The position numbers were made by a program, and so were the translations under genes. A stretch of 64,000 bases of DNA. Origin: Flavobacteriaceae bacterium (GTDB lineage Bacteria > Bacteroidota > Bacteroidia > Flavobacteriales > Flavobacteriaceae). The notes under the pieces were generated by a model. The model was given only the letters and a program-made list of their open reading frames with translations, was not told where the DNA came from and made no database searches. Positions 1 through 9,347 of this stretch are shown in pieces. How positions within the stretch are numbered: position 1 is the first letter of the stretch; the number at the start of each line of letters is the position of its first letter. The stretch covers positions 1 to 64,000 of the forward strand of contig JAQWGN010000017.1 in the NCBI GenBank assembly GCA_029238215.1. Reading direction: 5' to 3'.

Positions 1-111
1 AATTTATCTTAGCACCACTAAACATACGGTGACGTAAACTATTAAGCTTAAAGTCGACGTAATACATACCGTCGTATCGGCGACAGACTTTCGGATAGGA
101 GAGACTAGAAT

Positions 112-131
112 TTGGCAACTATATGGCAATT
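112..131 (+). repeat. TTGGCAACTATATGGCAATT: left copy of arm-type-like direct repeat
   Basis: Near-identical to 335-353 (TTGGCAACTATTTGGCAAC); each is itself two TTGGCAAC half-sites 11 bp apart. Confidence 0.65.
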
Positions 132-207
132 AACTTAAACAACTATTTTTAGGTTTAAGCTAAGTGTCTATGACTCAGTGGTTAGTAACCGAAACGCAAC
201 GTAGGCC

Positions 208-260
208 CCAACTGACTCATAATCAGTTGGTCCCTGGTTCGAGCCCAGGTGGGACCACCA
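208..260 (+). pseudogene. 5'-truncated tRNA (anticodon CAT; Met or Ile2 type): anticodon arm, T-arm, acceptor 3' strand and CCA only; putative att core
   Basis: Anticodon stem-loop ACTGA-CTCATAA-TCAGT, T-arm CCTGG-TTCGAGC-CCAGG, then TGGGACC-A-CCA. No complementary 5' acceptor strand (GGTCCCA-like) and no properly spaced D-arm upstream. Confidence 0.8.
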
Positions 261-265
261 ACACG

Positions 266-290
266 CCCCTTCTTTACGGAGGGGTTTTTT
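266..290 (+). terminator. Intrinsic terminator downstream of tRNA fragment
   Basis: CCCCT-N9-AGGGG followed by TTTTTT. Confidence 0.75.
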
Positions 291-334
291 CTATAGACGA
301 CTTAGCGAAGAACCTACTGTAAAGCTACTAATTC

Positions 335-353
335 TTGGCAACTATTTGGCAAC
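335..353 (+). repeat. TTGGCAACTATTTGGCAAC: right copy of arm-type-like direct repeat
   Basis: See 112-131; same orientation, on the other side of the truncated tRNA. Confidence 0.65.
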
Positions 354-368
354 CCCTAGAATTTTAGC

Positions 369-1985
369 TTAATTGTCTTTAACAAAACGCACTGAAAAGC
401 CCGTAAGCTTGTTATAGGAAGCCCTTTGCATAATAGACAAAGCGTTACTAAGATTGCGGTACCAAGAATTTATTATGCCGTCCTCAGCGGAACTCCAAAA
501 GGGTGCAAAGACACCCTCACCGTCGAACGAACCATCGAAACCACGGTAACCCCCAGGCAAGGTGTTAAAGCCGCTGCTGTTGTTAAGGCTTTGGTCGTTG
601 CCTACTGCTCCTGTACCTGTGGAATTATTCCAGCCTGTGGTGGAGGCCATCGCTTTGGCTATATTGTTTCCTGTGGAGGTATTATCGTAATTGTAGCCAT
701 TAGCTATGAGGTAATTTTCAAGCGTTGTCCACTCAGCATCATTCGGTACGTCCCAACCTACTGGCGCAAACTCTTTGTTGGGGGTGTTAGGGTCGTTGTC
801 GTGAATTCCTGCTACTGCATACCAATTATATAACTTCCCTTTTGAAGGGTCATTATCATAATAGCACCACGCACCAGTGGTAAGGTTTTCCCACGCTGTA
901 TTATCAGTCACTTGCGGTATTTCAGTACCATCCCTGTATGTTACTACTTCTGCATTTTTTAAGGTCCATAATTGGTCTCCATAGTTTAGGTAAGGGTAAC
1001 TATTACCGTCTTGGTCAGTCACGGTTCCAGAACCTGTTGTAGTCTGTAATGCATCTATTTGCTCTTGAAGGCTAGAAATTAAAGCGTCTACTTCTGCTTG
1101 AGTATACGTGTTTGAAACGCTGTTATCTACATAGTTTTTAGTGGTAACATCCTGTGCCTCTGTAGGATCTGCTACATTCTTAATTTGGTTGTTTTCTGCG
1201 CTCACGGTTCCGTTTAATAGAATACTTCCGTTAGCTCCAATAGAACTAGCGTCTCTGACAAAACGTACCGAAAAGCCATCCCCCATGCCGTAGTCACTGT
1301 CCAGGGTACTGCTATTGTGGTACAGGTTGCGCATCCATGCGTTATCCATCTCAAACTCAGAGGAACTCCAAAAGACCGCGTCTCTACCATCACTACCAAA
1401 CCCACCAAGCGCGGTACGGTAACCCTCAGGGAAGGCGTTAAAACCGCTGCTGTTGTTTAGGCTTTGTTCGTTGCCTATTGCTCCTGTGTTGGATGAACTA
1501 TTCCATCCTGTGGTTGAGGCCATTGACTTGGCTATTTTATTTCCTGTAGTTGTACCATCGTAATTATATCCATTTGCTATTAAGTAATTTTCTAAAGTGA
1601 ACCATTCGGCATCTGTTGGTACGCGCCATCCCTCTGGCGCAAATTCTTTGTTTGGCGTGTTAGGGTCTGTGTCGTGTATGCCCATCACAGCATACCAATT
1701 ATATAACTTTCCTTTACTTGGGTCATTGTCATAGTAACACCAAGCGCCTGTAGTAAGGTTACTCCACGCTGTATTGTCGGTCACTTGCGGTATTTCAGTG
1801 CCATCTCTATACGTAACTACTTCCGATTTTTCTATCGCCCAGTCTTGTGTACCATAGTTTATCCACTCAAAAGTATTACCGTCTTGGTCTGTTGCAGAAC
1901 CGTTAGCGTATCGCTGCTCTCCTTGGCTAAAGGCTGTTGCTGTAAACAAAACAGTCGTAAAAAGTGTATAAAGTAGTTTTTTCAT
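369..1985 (-). CDS. Secreted protein with two FISUMP (Fibrobacter succinogenes major paralogous) domains and a coiled-coil/tail-fibre-like linker
   Basis: Two copies of DQDGN..Y.NYG.Q.W......VVTYRDGTEIPQVTDNTAW..LTTGAWCYYDNDPSKGKLYNWYAV...W.VP.DAEW..LENYL...GFSVRFV; likely start at internal MKKLLYTLFTTVLFTATAFSQ signal peptide. Confidence 0.85.
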   Translation of the reverse strand: MKKLLYTLFTTVLFTATAFSQGEQRYANGSATDQDGNTFEWINYGTQDWAIEKSEVVTYRDGTEIPQVTDNTAWSNLTTGAWCYYDNDPSKGKLYNWYAVMGIHDTDPNTPNKEFAPEGWRVPTDAEWFTLENYLIANGYNYDGTTTGNKIAKSMASTTGWNSSSNTGAIGNEQSLNNSSGFNAFPEGYRTALGGFGSDGRDAVFWSSSEFEMDNAWMRNLYHNSSTLDSDYGMGDGFSVRFVRDASSIGANGSILLNGTVSAENNQIKNVADPTEAQDVTTKNYVDNSVSNTYTQAEVDALISSLQEQIDALQTTTGSGTVTDQDGNSYPYLNYGDQLWTLKNAEVVTYRDGTEIPQVTDNTAWENLTTGAWCYYDNDPSKGKLYNWYAVAGIHDNDPNTPNKEFAPVGWDVPNDAEWTTLENYLIANGYNYDNTSTGNNIAKAMASTTGWNNSTGTGAVGNDQSLNNSSGFNTLPGGYRGFDGSFDGEGVFAPFWSSAEDGIINSWYRNLSNALSIMQRASYNKLTGFSVRFVKDN

Positions 1986-2037
1986 TGTGTTACTAAGCTT
2001 ATCTATCAAAAGTATTAAAAATTCTAAGTATATGTAG

Positions 2038-2284
2038 TTATAATACTTTAACTGTAAACTCTTTATGCCCTGTAGCCTGTGAGCGTTCTGTTTGTAGCTT
2101 AGGCACTGTGTAGTTTATTAGTATCCTAAGTAGTGCAATACGTTCGCTGTTTGTTAGCTGTTCTGTATTAATTGTATTTAATGTTTGTGTCGCTAGGTCG
2201 CTTAGCTTAGCCCTTATCTCGCTAGAGTATTTAGCCTTTCCGCGTTTACTTTTCTTTCCGGCTTCTATTGCCGTTAACCTACCG
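2038..2284 (-). pseudogene. Start-less gene remnant (phage/mobile-element-like small protein)
   Basis: Open minus frame translating to ...RLTAIEAGKKSKRGKAKYSSEIRAKLSDLATQTLNTINTEQLTNSERIALLRILINYTVPKLQTERSQATGHKEFTVKVL*; no start codon before an in-frame TGA just upstream; 5' end abuts the adhesin stop codon. Confidence 0.6.
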
Positions 2285-5200
2285 AATCAAGCTAAAGTGT
2301 CCCGTAAAATTTCTACCGTCTTCGAGTTTAACATTAAACCAATAATCATCAGCAGGCAAAGGAGTTCCATTATAGGTGCCGTCCCATCCCGGACCACTCG
2401 GGCTAAGTTCCTCCAACAAACGCCCATGGCGATCAAAGATGTAAATAAGAGACTCTGCTTGGAACAAACTATTTAAACCTAAAACATGCCAGGTATCATT
2501 TTGGCCGTCGTTGTTTGGCGTAAAGAAATAGTTATATCCAACTATGGATACCTTTAAACTGCGCATACCACATCCGTTTTTATCGCGAATCCAAACGGTA
2601 TGAATTCCTGGTGGAACATCTTCAAGAACAGGACTGTCTTGAAAAACTCCTCCGTTTAATGCAAAATGATAGTCGCCAACGCCTAAGTCAGCAGTTCCTG
2701 TTTTTAGCTCTATCCGATTGCTGTCATTTCCTGTTAGGTCAAACACAGCAAGATCGGAAGTGTCAAATTTTGGAATTTCTGATTCCGCTACCTCAATGGT
2801 TTTGGTTGTAGAACATTTACTGACGGGATTTGTTGCTGTTACTGTGTAAGTTCCTCCTTCTGTAATGCTGATGCTCTGTGTCGTTTTTGGTAAAGCAATG
2901 CCATTGTGAGCCCATGAATACGCATAGGCAGCACCTACATTAGTCACGCCAATAGTATCCGAACCAAGATCTTTACAAAAAACCTGCGTGTCTGGCAGGG
3001 TAAAATCTGGAACAGGATCAACGATAAAATCGGCCACCTTAATGCGTCCTAAACATGTAATCGTGGATACACCAACATCCTCAATTCCGACCCAAATCTC
3101 TTGAGCATAAGGAGTGTCATTGGTATAAGTAATATTACTGTTAATTGCGTTATTTTGAAACAGCGCATCAAATTCACTTTCGTAATATGTGATTTCAACG
3201 GTAGGGGAGTTATAACTCGGCTCCACAAGGAGTAATTCATTGGTTATTTCGGAAAAAATGGCTGAATCAAAGGTGCCTATACCTGGCGTTGCGCTGCTGG
3301 CGGCATCAAAGCAATCATAAAATATCTTTGGAGTAAAAGTTGCTGGAACACTATTGGTTCCTACCCTTAGATCAATAACAATCTCACCAATTCCAGCAAC
3401 TAAATCGTTGTATCGCTCACATCCAGTGGTATCATTTTGAATAGAGACATATACCTTTATGTCTTTTGTTGAAATAAAAGAGCTGGGATTTAAAACAGGG
3501 GTTAATCGGGCTGCATCTAAATAAAAGGAAAAAGTTTCTTTGGCATGATTATCCGAAAAAGTACTAACCAAACCTGTTAGGTCGTATTTTATTTCCCCAT
3601 CACTTTCACATTGCTCAATAACCAATAGGGAGTTTTTCAGCACGGGTAATTCATCAACCACCAGCTTAAAAGAATTATCAAAACGAACACATTCAGAGGT
3701 TTTGTCTTTAATGCGAACAAATATCTCTTTTTCTCTTGAGTCCGATAGGGTTGTAGTATAGGTCGTAATCGCAGAATTATTTTTAGCCTCCGTTAAAGAA
3801 GCGTGGTAGCTTATCTCATAATTACTGGCAGCCCCGCTCAATAGCCCTTCAATAACAGGGGTGTTTTCCGTTAGGTCAAATTTATGTAAGCCGTCTTTGT
3901 CAGTACCAACGACGCGATCATCACACTTGTGAATGTCAGGAATTACAAGCTCAGGAGGGAGGTCTACAGCGACTAGATTGAAGGTCTTTATTTCTGAGGA
4001 AAAACAACCGGTTAATTTGTTTTTTATTCGGTAGTGTATGGTTTGTGGGTTGGCAGTATTGGTATAGGAACTGGATGTATCAATAGCTCCGGTTAGCGAT
4101 TGCGCATTTGTGTTTGATTCATAAAAAAAGACTTCTCTATCCAAAACACTTCCAATAATATCTTTTTCCTGTTGCGCAAGGTCAAAATCGGCCACGTTCA
4201 TATTGGTGCTATCACCATCTAAATTGGTATCACACTCCTCCACAGCATTCGCAGGTAGCATTAGGGGTAAGTCATTAACGGTTATGGTTATACTATCCGA
4301 ACACGCAATTCCATTAACCTCAACCTCATAAAAGTAAGTCGTAGTTTTAGTAGGAGTTTCTGTAAGTGAATTACTTTTTGCCCCATTGATAAGGGTTTTT
4401 GTTCCTCCACTTTCTTGTGCGTACCACTTCACATCCGACACGCCTGAGAACTCTATAACCGCCCTAGAATTTCCTGTGTTTTCACCGATATCGTTAAAAA
4501 ACTTGCCCATGGAAGCACTGAAATTAAATTGCCCATAATCTTCATTACCGTTTTCTGCACATCCTTCGTCACACCCTAGGGGATAGTCGTTGGGCTCATC
4601 TTGGTATGGTGTTGAGGGATTATCATACCATAGGTTCCACGAAGAATCTAAATCTCTTCCGTCGAGCCACCGCCAGCCCAAATCTATCTGTTCTGGAGTT
4701 CCCTTTAAACCATTGAATTGTTTGAGTCCCAGCCAAAACTTGCCGTTGTTATGGTATCGATTTGCAACTAAAGCATTCCATACCGCATCGTGTTCGGCAA
4801 GTGTGTTGATTTGATACATGGTTGCACCTGAACCAAGCCCAGAAATAAGCGTGTTGGCTTCATCCCATGTTTGAATATCTGGGTTGTAAAAATATGCTGA
4901 ATCTAGATACTCCAAAAACTTAGTTAGTCTAGGGTTGGCAGCCTCAAAATCAGGAACAGTTTGAGGGGCGCCTGTTACAGTCAAGGAAACACTATCGCCC
5001 AAGCAAATGATATTTTTACTTGCATTAATATCAGGACTTGCGATAAGAACATCTGTTTTTGAACGCAAAAGACTTTCGTCCCCTAAAGCATTAAAAGCAC
5101 TAATGAAATAATCTTCTCCGTTAATCAAAGGGGTAGTATTAGCAAGGATGGCACCTCCCGTTTCATTTTCATACACATTGATATCAGTCAATCCAATTAG

Positions 5201-8200
5201 AGCTTTTAAATCACCAACATCTCCAGAATCACAAAAGGCGTATAACTTGTCAAGAATAGGCGAGTTGGGTAATGCCAAAACGGTAAGTGTCGCAGCACTA
5301 GAAGGACTTGTGCATAAATAAGTGTTTGAATGAATTAAAGCAGAGAAACGTTTACCATTCAAAGAGGTGTCTGTCGTAGTGACACGGAGCGTATTTGTAT
5401 TGGTTCCAACAAACGTAGCGCCATCAGTAATGTTTTTACCATCCATTTGCCATTGATAGGCAGCAGCATTAGAACTTTCAACGGAAAAAGTTGTCGTCTT
5501 ATTCTCAGATATTTTTTTTGATTTAGGTTGAATAGAAAAGGTAGCAGAGCTACCAGCCTCTTGAAAATCAAATATTCCATTGCCATTTCTGTCTACGGGG
5601 CTTTGCGTATAATCATATCCGGAATAAACCACACGACCACGAATATCTGCACTCGAAACACTTGCTGAAGGATCATAGAGAATAGGGCTAGTGCCCGCAT
5701 ACGTATCTCCGTCTGGGTTACTATACCCTGCTTCTATTACATCGGGGCAACCGTCATTATCGCTATCATCATCAAAAGCATTTATAAGGCCGTCTCCATC
5801 CAAATCTTTTTTATAATTTATAACCTCTACAACAGCATCGAATTTAGAGTCTGCAGTAGAAACAGCGCTTAAGGCATGGATGTACTCAAACCCAACGATA
5901 TTAACCCCAAGTATTTCAAAAGGAATGGAAGCATCTAGGGGTGAGGGGTTGTATTTAAATTCAAGTTGATTGCTGCTAATTCCTTGCGGAGGTATTATTT
6001 TGAACCCCGTACCATCATTTACAAGAAGCTTTTCTCCCGGGTCTAGTAGAGTAAAGTTTTCAGCAGGTGGAAAAGCAATAAACATAAACGCCTCATCTGG
6101 ATTTGAAGGTTTATTAATGGCATTATTTTCGCGTATCCTTAAATTAAACCCTTCACTCGAAGATACAATAGGGTTTAATTGATATGTGATTTTTTCATTT
6201 GTTCCAGTCACTGTAATTGCACTTGAAAACGCACCACCAGCACCACCTGAAATCGATCCAGAAGTAGCAGTCGTAATGGCGTTTGAGGCAGCAGGACTGT
6301 TAGACGGCAGTGTAATTACTGGTGATCCAATAGCTGTAAAATCAATACTTCCAACGCCAGAAGATTCAACAGCGTCTAAAATACCATCGTTATCATTGTC
6401 CATATCAATATTATCTGGAACACCATCATTATCCGTGTCTTTTGGGCAAACGCTAACAACAATGTCATCAGAAAGGTAATCTACAGTAGGGTAACAATTT
6501 AACTTCCCTAGTAGTTTATAGATTCCTGTTTGTGATGGTTTATAAAAGGATTTAGTATAATCTCCAGGAGCGTCGTTAAATGTACTCGTGGCATCATCAT
6601 ACTTCATCCATTTAAAAGAATCAAAAGCTGAACTGGTTGATAAAATGACATTAGAACTACCATCTTCCAAAATACAGTTTCCTAGGGCAGAAACAGCAAG
6701 CTCATTTCGTATAGGCGGATTTGACACAAAACCAGAGTAATAACTCCCTGAAGATGCCGCATCTCCATAGGTTGTCGAAGCAACATATAATTCTTTATCT
6801 GAAAAAACAGAAATATTTCCAACAAGTGAATTGTCCCCATTCGAATCTAACAAATAGGTGTTGTACCCAGGCTTTCCATCAACTGTTTTGGCAAGCGTAG
6901 TCAAGTTTATGGGAGCGGCTCCAGAGCTATCAGCAAGTAAAACCGTATTACCAGAGGCATCCGTTTTGTAAATTTCGAGAACGGCAGTGTCTTCGGTAAC
7001 GATACTTAGGGTTCCTCCCGTAAAGGTTTTATTTCCAATTTTCTCAACCTCAGGAATATTGTCAATATTTCCCCGAGTTGAGCATGATAGCGGAGGAACA
7101 AACACCAAGGCTTGATTCGCTCGTCCGATATACCCTGTTGTTTGATAAACAAATAGTTTTTTTGCTGGATTTTTAGTCGTTATATACAGATTTCCGGTTG
7201 ATTCATAATCATTATTACTAAAAACTACATGCTCTCCTGAATTTAACACGACGGGTGTAGTTCTATTTCCTCGATACACTTCTGTATTATCAGAATCAGC
7301 AATTACATATATTTTTTCAACCTCAACGTGGCCTAACCCTCGAATTAAAACATACTCATGTCCAACTTTATCTGCCCCAACAATTTGATCCAATCCGAAG
7401 TCTCTGTTCCCAATCGTTGGATCTGAAATAACAGTATTTTGAATGGAGCCAGAAACCACCACCACCGGCTTTTCTGTAGCAGAACCCATAGAATCTGAGG
7501 AGCGAATTAGTGACCCAATAAAGGCTTTTATTTGATCATTATTATTTCCTATGTCGTCACTGTTTGCCGTAATCCCTAAAATCCAACATTCGTTTTGCTG
7601 AAGAGTCTTTTCTAATGGAGTTCCCCCAGTGTAATTCATAAGACTAACACCCGCTGGGATATTAGAAATACGAACGCGAGTATTGTCTTCCGTAGCAAGA
7701 ATAGAAACGAAGCTGTGCCCCTCAGAAATAGTGTTATTATTCGTATACCCAGGAACCCCTATAAAGTTTCCGGGCCTAAAGCTTGTTCCCAAAGCAGCGA
7801 TTCCTTTACTAACATATGCTCCTGAATGGTACTGACCTCTATCTGGAAACTCCTCGGAATTAAAACGAAATGAAACATACGTAACATCATCCGACTCTAT
7901 AATGTATCCAGCATTGTTTACAACGGTATTAGAAACACTTTTTAAGTCTAAAATACTTTTGCTGCCAACCCCATCAAAGGTTATCGAATAAATTGAAAAG
8001 ACCCAAGGATTGTCATTATTAATACTTTTTGTTTCCCAATCCCCTCGGGTACCACCAATGGGCTTAATGGTAACATTTATAAAGCCCTCACTAGGAGTTG
8101 AGATATAAAACCACTGGTCACCCATATTACTTCCAGAAGCAATAGGAGGCATATAATGCACCTTGCTTAGTTGCCCAAATAGATGTGACTGGCAACATAA

Positions 8201-8242
8201 AAGCGCTGCAAGTAGGGCTATTTTTAGAGCAATATTCCGCAT
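2279..8242 (-). CDS. Large T9SS type B sorting-domain adhesin with C-type-lectin-like domain, thrombospondin type 3-like repeats and Ig-like regions
   Basis: C-terminus FFTPNNDGQNDTWHVLG...IYIFDRHGRLLEELSP...WDGTYNGTPLPADDYWFNVKLEDGRNFTGHFSLIR; CTL-like segment WDEANTLISGLGSGATMYQINTLAEHDAVWNALV...FWLGL...W.WLDGRDL...; DTDNDGVPDNIDMDNDNDGILD. Confidence 0.9.
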   Translation of the reverse strand: MRNIALKIALLAALLCCQSHLFGQLSKVHYMPPIASGSNMGDQWFYISTPSEGFINVTIKPIGGTRGDWETKSINNDNPWVFSIYSITFDGVGSKSILDLKSVSNTVVNNAGYIIESDDVTYVSFRFNSEEFPDRGQYHSGAYVSKGIAALGTSFRPGNFIGVPGYTNNNTISEGHSFVSILATEDNTRVRISNIPAGVSLMNYTGGTPLEKTLQQNECWILGITANSDDIGNNNDQIKAFIGSLIRSSDSMGSATEKPVVVVSGSIQNTVISDPTIGNRDFGLDQIVGADKVGHEYVLIRGLGHVEVEKIYVIADSDNTEVYRGNRTTPVVLNSGEHVVFSNNDYESTGNLYITTKNPAKKLFVYQTTGYIGRANQALVFVPPLSCSTRGNIDNIPEVEKIGNKTFTGGTLSIVTEDTAVLEIYKTDASGNTVLLADSSGAAPINLTTLAKTVDGKPGYNTYLLDSNGDNSLVGNISVFSDKELYVASTTYGDAASSGSYYSGFVSNPPIRNELAVSALGNCILEDGSSNVILSTSSAFDSFKWMKYDDATSTFNDAPGDYTKSFYKPSQTGIYKLLGKLNCYPTVDYLSDDIVVSVCPKDTDNDGVPDNIDMDNDNDGILDAVESSGVGSIDFTAIGSPVITLPSNSPAASNAITTATSGSISGGAGGAFSSAITVTGTNEKITYQLNPIVSSSEGFNLRIRENNAINKPSNPDEAFMFIAFPPAENFTLLDPGEKLLVNDGTGFKIIPPQGISSNQLEFKYNPSPLDASIPFEILGVNIVGFEYIHALSAVSTADSKFDAVVEVINYKKDLDGDGLINAFDDDSDNDGCPDVIEAGYSNPDGDTYAGTSPILYDPSASVSSADIRGRVVYSGYDYTQSPVDRNGNGIFDFQEAGSSATFSIQPKSKKISENKTTTFSVESSNAAAYQWQMDGKNITDGATFVGTNTNTLRVTTTDTSLNGKRFSALIHSNTYLCTSPSSAATLTVLALPNSPILDKLYAFCDSGDVGDLKALIGLTDINVYENETGGAILANTTPLINGEDYFISAFNALGDESLLRSKTDVLIASPDINASKNIICLGDSVSLTVTGAPQTVPDFEAANPRLTKFLEYLDSAYFYNPDIQTWDEANTLISGLGSGATMYQINTLAEHDAVWNALVANRYHNNGKFWLGLKQFNGLKGTPEQIDLGWRWLDGRDLDSSWNLWYDNPSTPYQDEPNDYPLGCDEGCAENGNEDYGQFNFSASMGKFFNDIGENTGNSRAVIEFSGVSDVKWYAQESGGTKTLINGAKSNSLTETPTKTTTYFYEVEVNGIACSDSITITVNDLPLMLPANAVEECDTNLDGDSTNMNVADFDLAQQEKDIIGSVLDREVFFYESNTNAQSLTGAIDTSSSYTNTANPQTIHYRIKNKLTGCFSSEIKTFNLVAVDLPPELVIPDIHKCDDRVVGTDKDGLHKFDLTENTPVIEGLLSGAASNYEISYHASLTEAKNNSAITTYTTTLSDSREKEIFVRIKDKTSECVRFDNSFKLVVDELPVLKNSLLVIEQCESDGEIKYDLTGLVSTFSDNHAKETFSFYLDAARLTPVLNPSSFISTKDIKVYVSIQNDTTGCERYNDLVAGIGEIVIDLRVGTNSVPATFTPKIFYDCFDAASSATPGIGTFDSAIFSEITNELLLVEPSYNSPTVEITYYESEFDALFQNNAINSNITYTNDTPYAQEIWVGIEDVGVSTITCLGRIKVADFIVDPVPDFTLPDTQVFCKDLGSDTIGVTNVGAAYAYSWAHNGIALPKTTQSISITEGGTYTVTATNPVSKCSTTKTIEVAESEIPKFDTSDLAVFDLTGNDSNRIELKTGTADLGVGDYHFALNGGVFQDSPVLEDVPPGIHTVWIRDKNGCGMRSLKVSIVGYNYFFTPNNDGQNDTWHVLGLNSLFQAESLIYIFDRHGRLLEELSPSGPGWDGTYNGTPLPADDYWFNVKLEDGRNFTGHFSLIR

Positions 8243-8274
8243 ATTCTTAGCTTTGCGTAACTTCGTCTAAGATA

Positions 8275-9288
8275 ATGAAATTTAACATGTCCTCTTTTTA
8301 CAACATACTTGGAATAGCGACAGTACTTTTCATTGTTTTTCTTCAAACGGCAAAAGCACAATATCGGCTGCCTGTGTACACAGACTATTTAACCGATAAC
8401 TACTACATCTTACACCCCGCCATGGCAGGCGCACATTTTGAAGGAATCAAGCTACGAAGTTCTTACAGAACACAATGGTTAGAAACCCCCAACGCACCAT
8501 CAATGCAATCGCTTAATGCACATGCTCGTGTTGGAGAGCGGTCAGGAGTTGGAGGGATGTTTTTTCACGATAAAAATGGATTTCAGTCCCAATCGGGATT
8601 TCAAGCCACCTATGCACACCACATTCCCTTTACTACTAGTAGAACAGATATCAATCAATTTTCTTTTGGCCTTTCAGGTGGAGGATCATTTTACCGTCAT
8701 GATCGATCGTCTTTTGATCCAACGAATGATATTATAGTTCAAGGAACCAATCAAAACAGTTCTAGCTTCTTTGTTGATGTTGGGATAAGTTATAACTACT
8801 ATAATTTATATGCGCATCTAACAGTTAGAAATTTGGTATTCGTAGGAAAACAATTAAGTGACGAAGTAATTCTTGATAAACCCAAACGGGTGTTAGCTTC
8901 AGCTGGAGCGTTTGTGGAAATGTCCGATAGATGGGCATTAGAACCCTCTTTCTTGGCCGACTTAGTTCAATATGTTAACAGGCCTAATGTGGACATAAGC
9001 TTAAAATCACACCACGATTTGCGTAGTAGCCAGCTGTGGGGAGGCCTGTCTTTTAGAAAAGGGCTAACAAATACCTTAACGGAATACAATACCGTTCCCT
9101 ATGCCGAACCCTATTCACAAGTATCAATTATAACAGGGATCCGACAGAACAAGTGGATGTTTTCATATACGTATACGCTTGGGTTGGGAGATAAAACGAT
9201 TAACTCTTCCGGATTTCATCAATTTACTCTAGGGATAGATATTCTCAGTAACGAATTCCGCCCCACATTTATCCGCGGAATACTTTAA
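8275..9288 (+). CDS. PorP/SprF family type IX secretion membrane protein
   Basis: Signal peptide then AQYRLPVYTDYLTDNYYILHPAMAGA, GGMFFHDKNGFQSQSGFQATYAHHI. Confidence 0.88.
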   Translation: MKFNMSSFYNILGIATVLFIVFLQTAKAQYRLPVYTDYLTDNYYILHPAMAGAHFEGIKLRSSYRTQWLETPNAPSMQSLNAHARVGERSGVGGMFFHDKNGFQSQSGFQATYAHHIPFTTSRTDINQFSFGLSGGGSFYRHDRSSFDPTNDIIVQGTNQNSSSFFVDVGISYNYYNLYAHLTVRNLVFVGKQLSDEVILDKPKRVLASAGAFVEMSDRWALEPSFLADLVQYVNRPNVDISLKSHHDLRSSQLWGGLSFRKGLTNTLTEYNTVPYAEPYSQVSIITGIRQNKWMFSYTYTLGLGDKTINSSGFHQFTLGIDILSNEFRPTFIRGIL

Positions 9289-9347
9289 CTTTATGAAATG
9301 AAACAGGCACAACTCGTTTTAACGGCTTTTTGCTTCCACCAAATAAT

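Noticed and set aside
171-200. 'GACTCAGTGGTTAGTAAC' as a D-arm making a complete or intron-containing tRNA
   Set aside because: D-loop-like string, but no complementary acceptor 5' strand and spacing to the anticodon arm is too long; most likely coincidence or degenerate remnant.
426-833. 135-aa plus-strand ORF opposite the FISUMP gene
   Set aside because: Antisense shadow of a well-supported coding frame; Cys/Val-rich translation with no recognisable domain.
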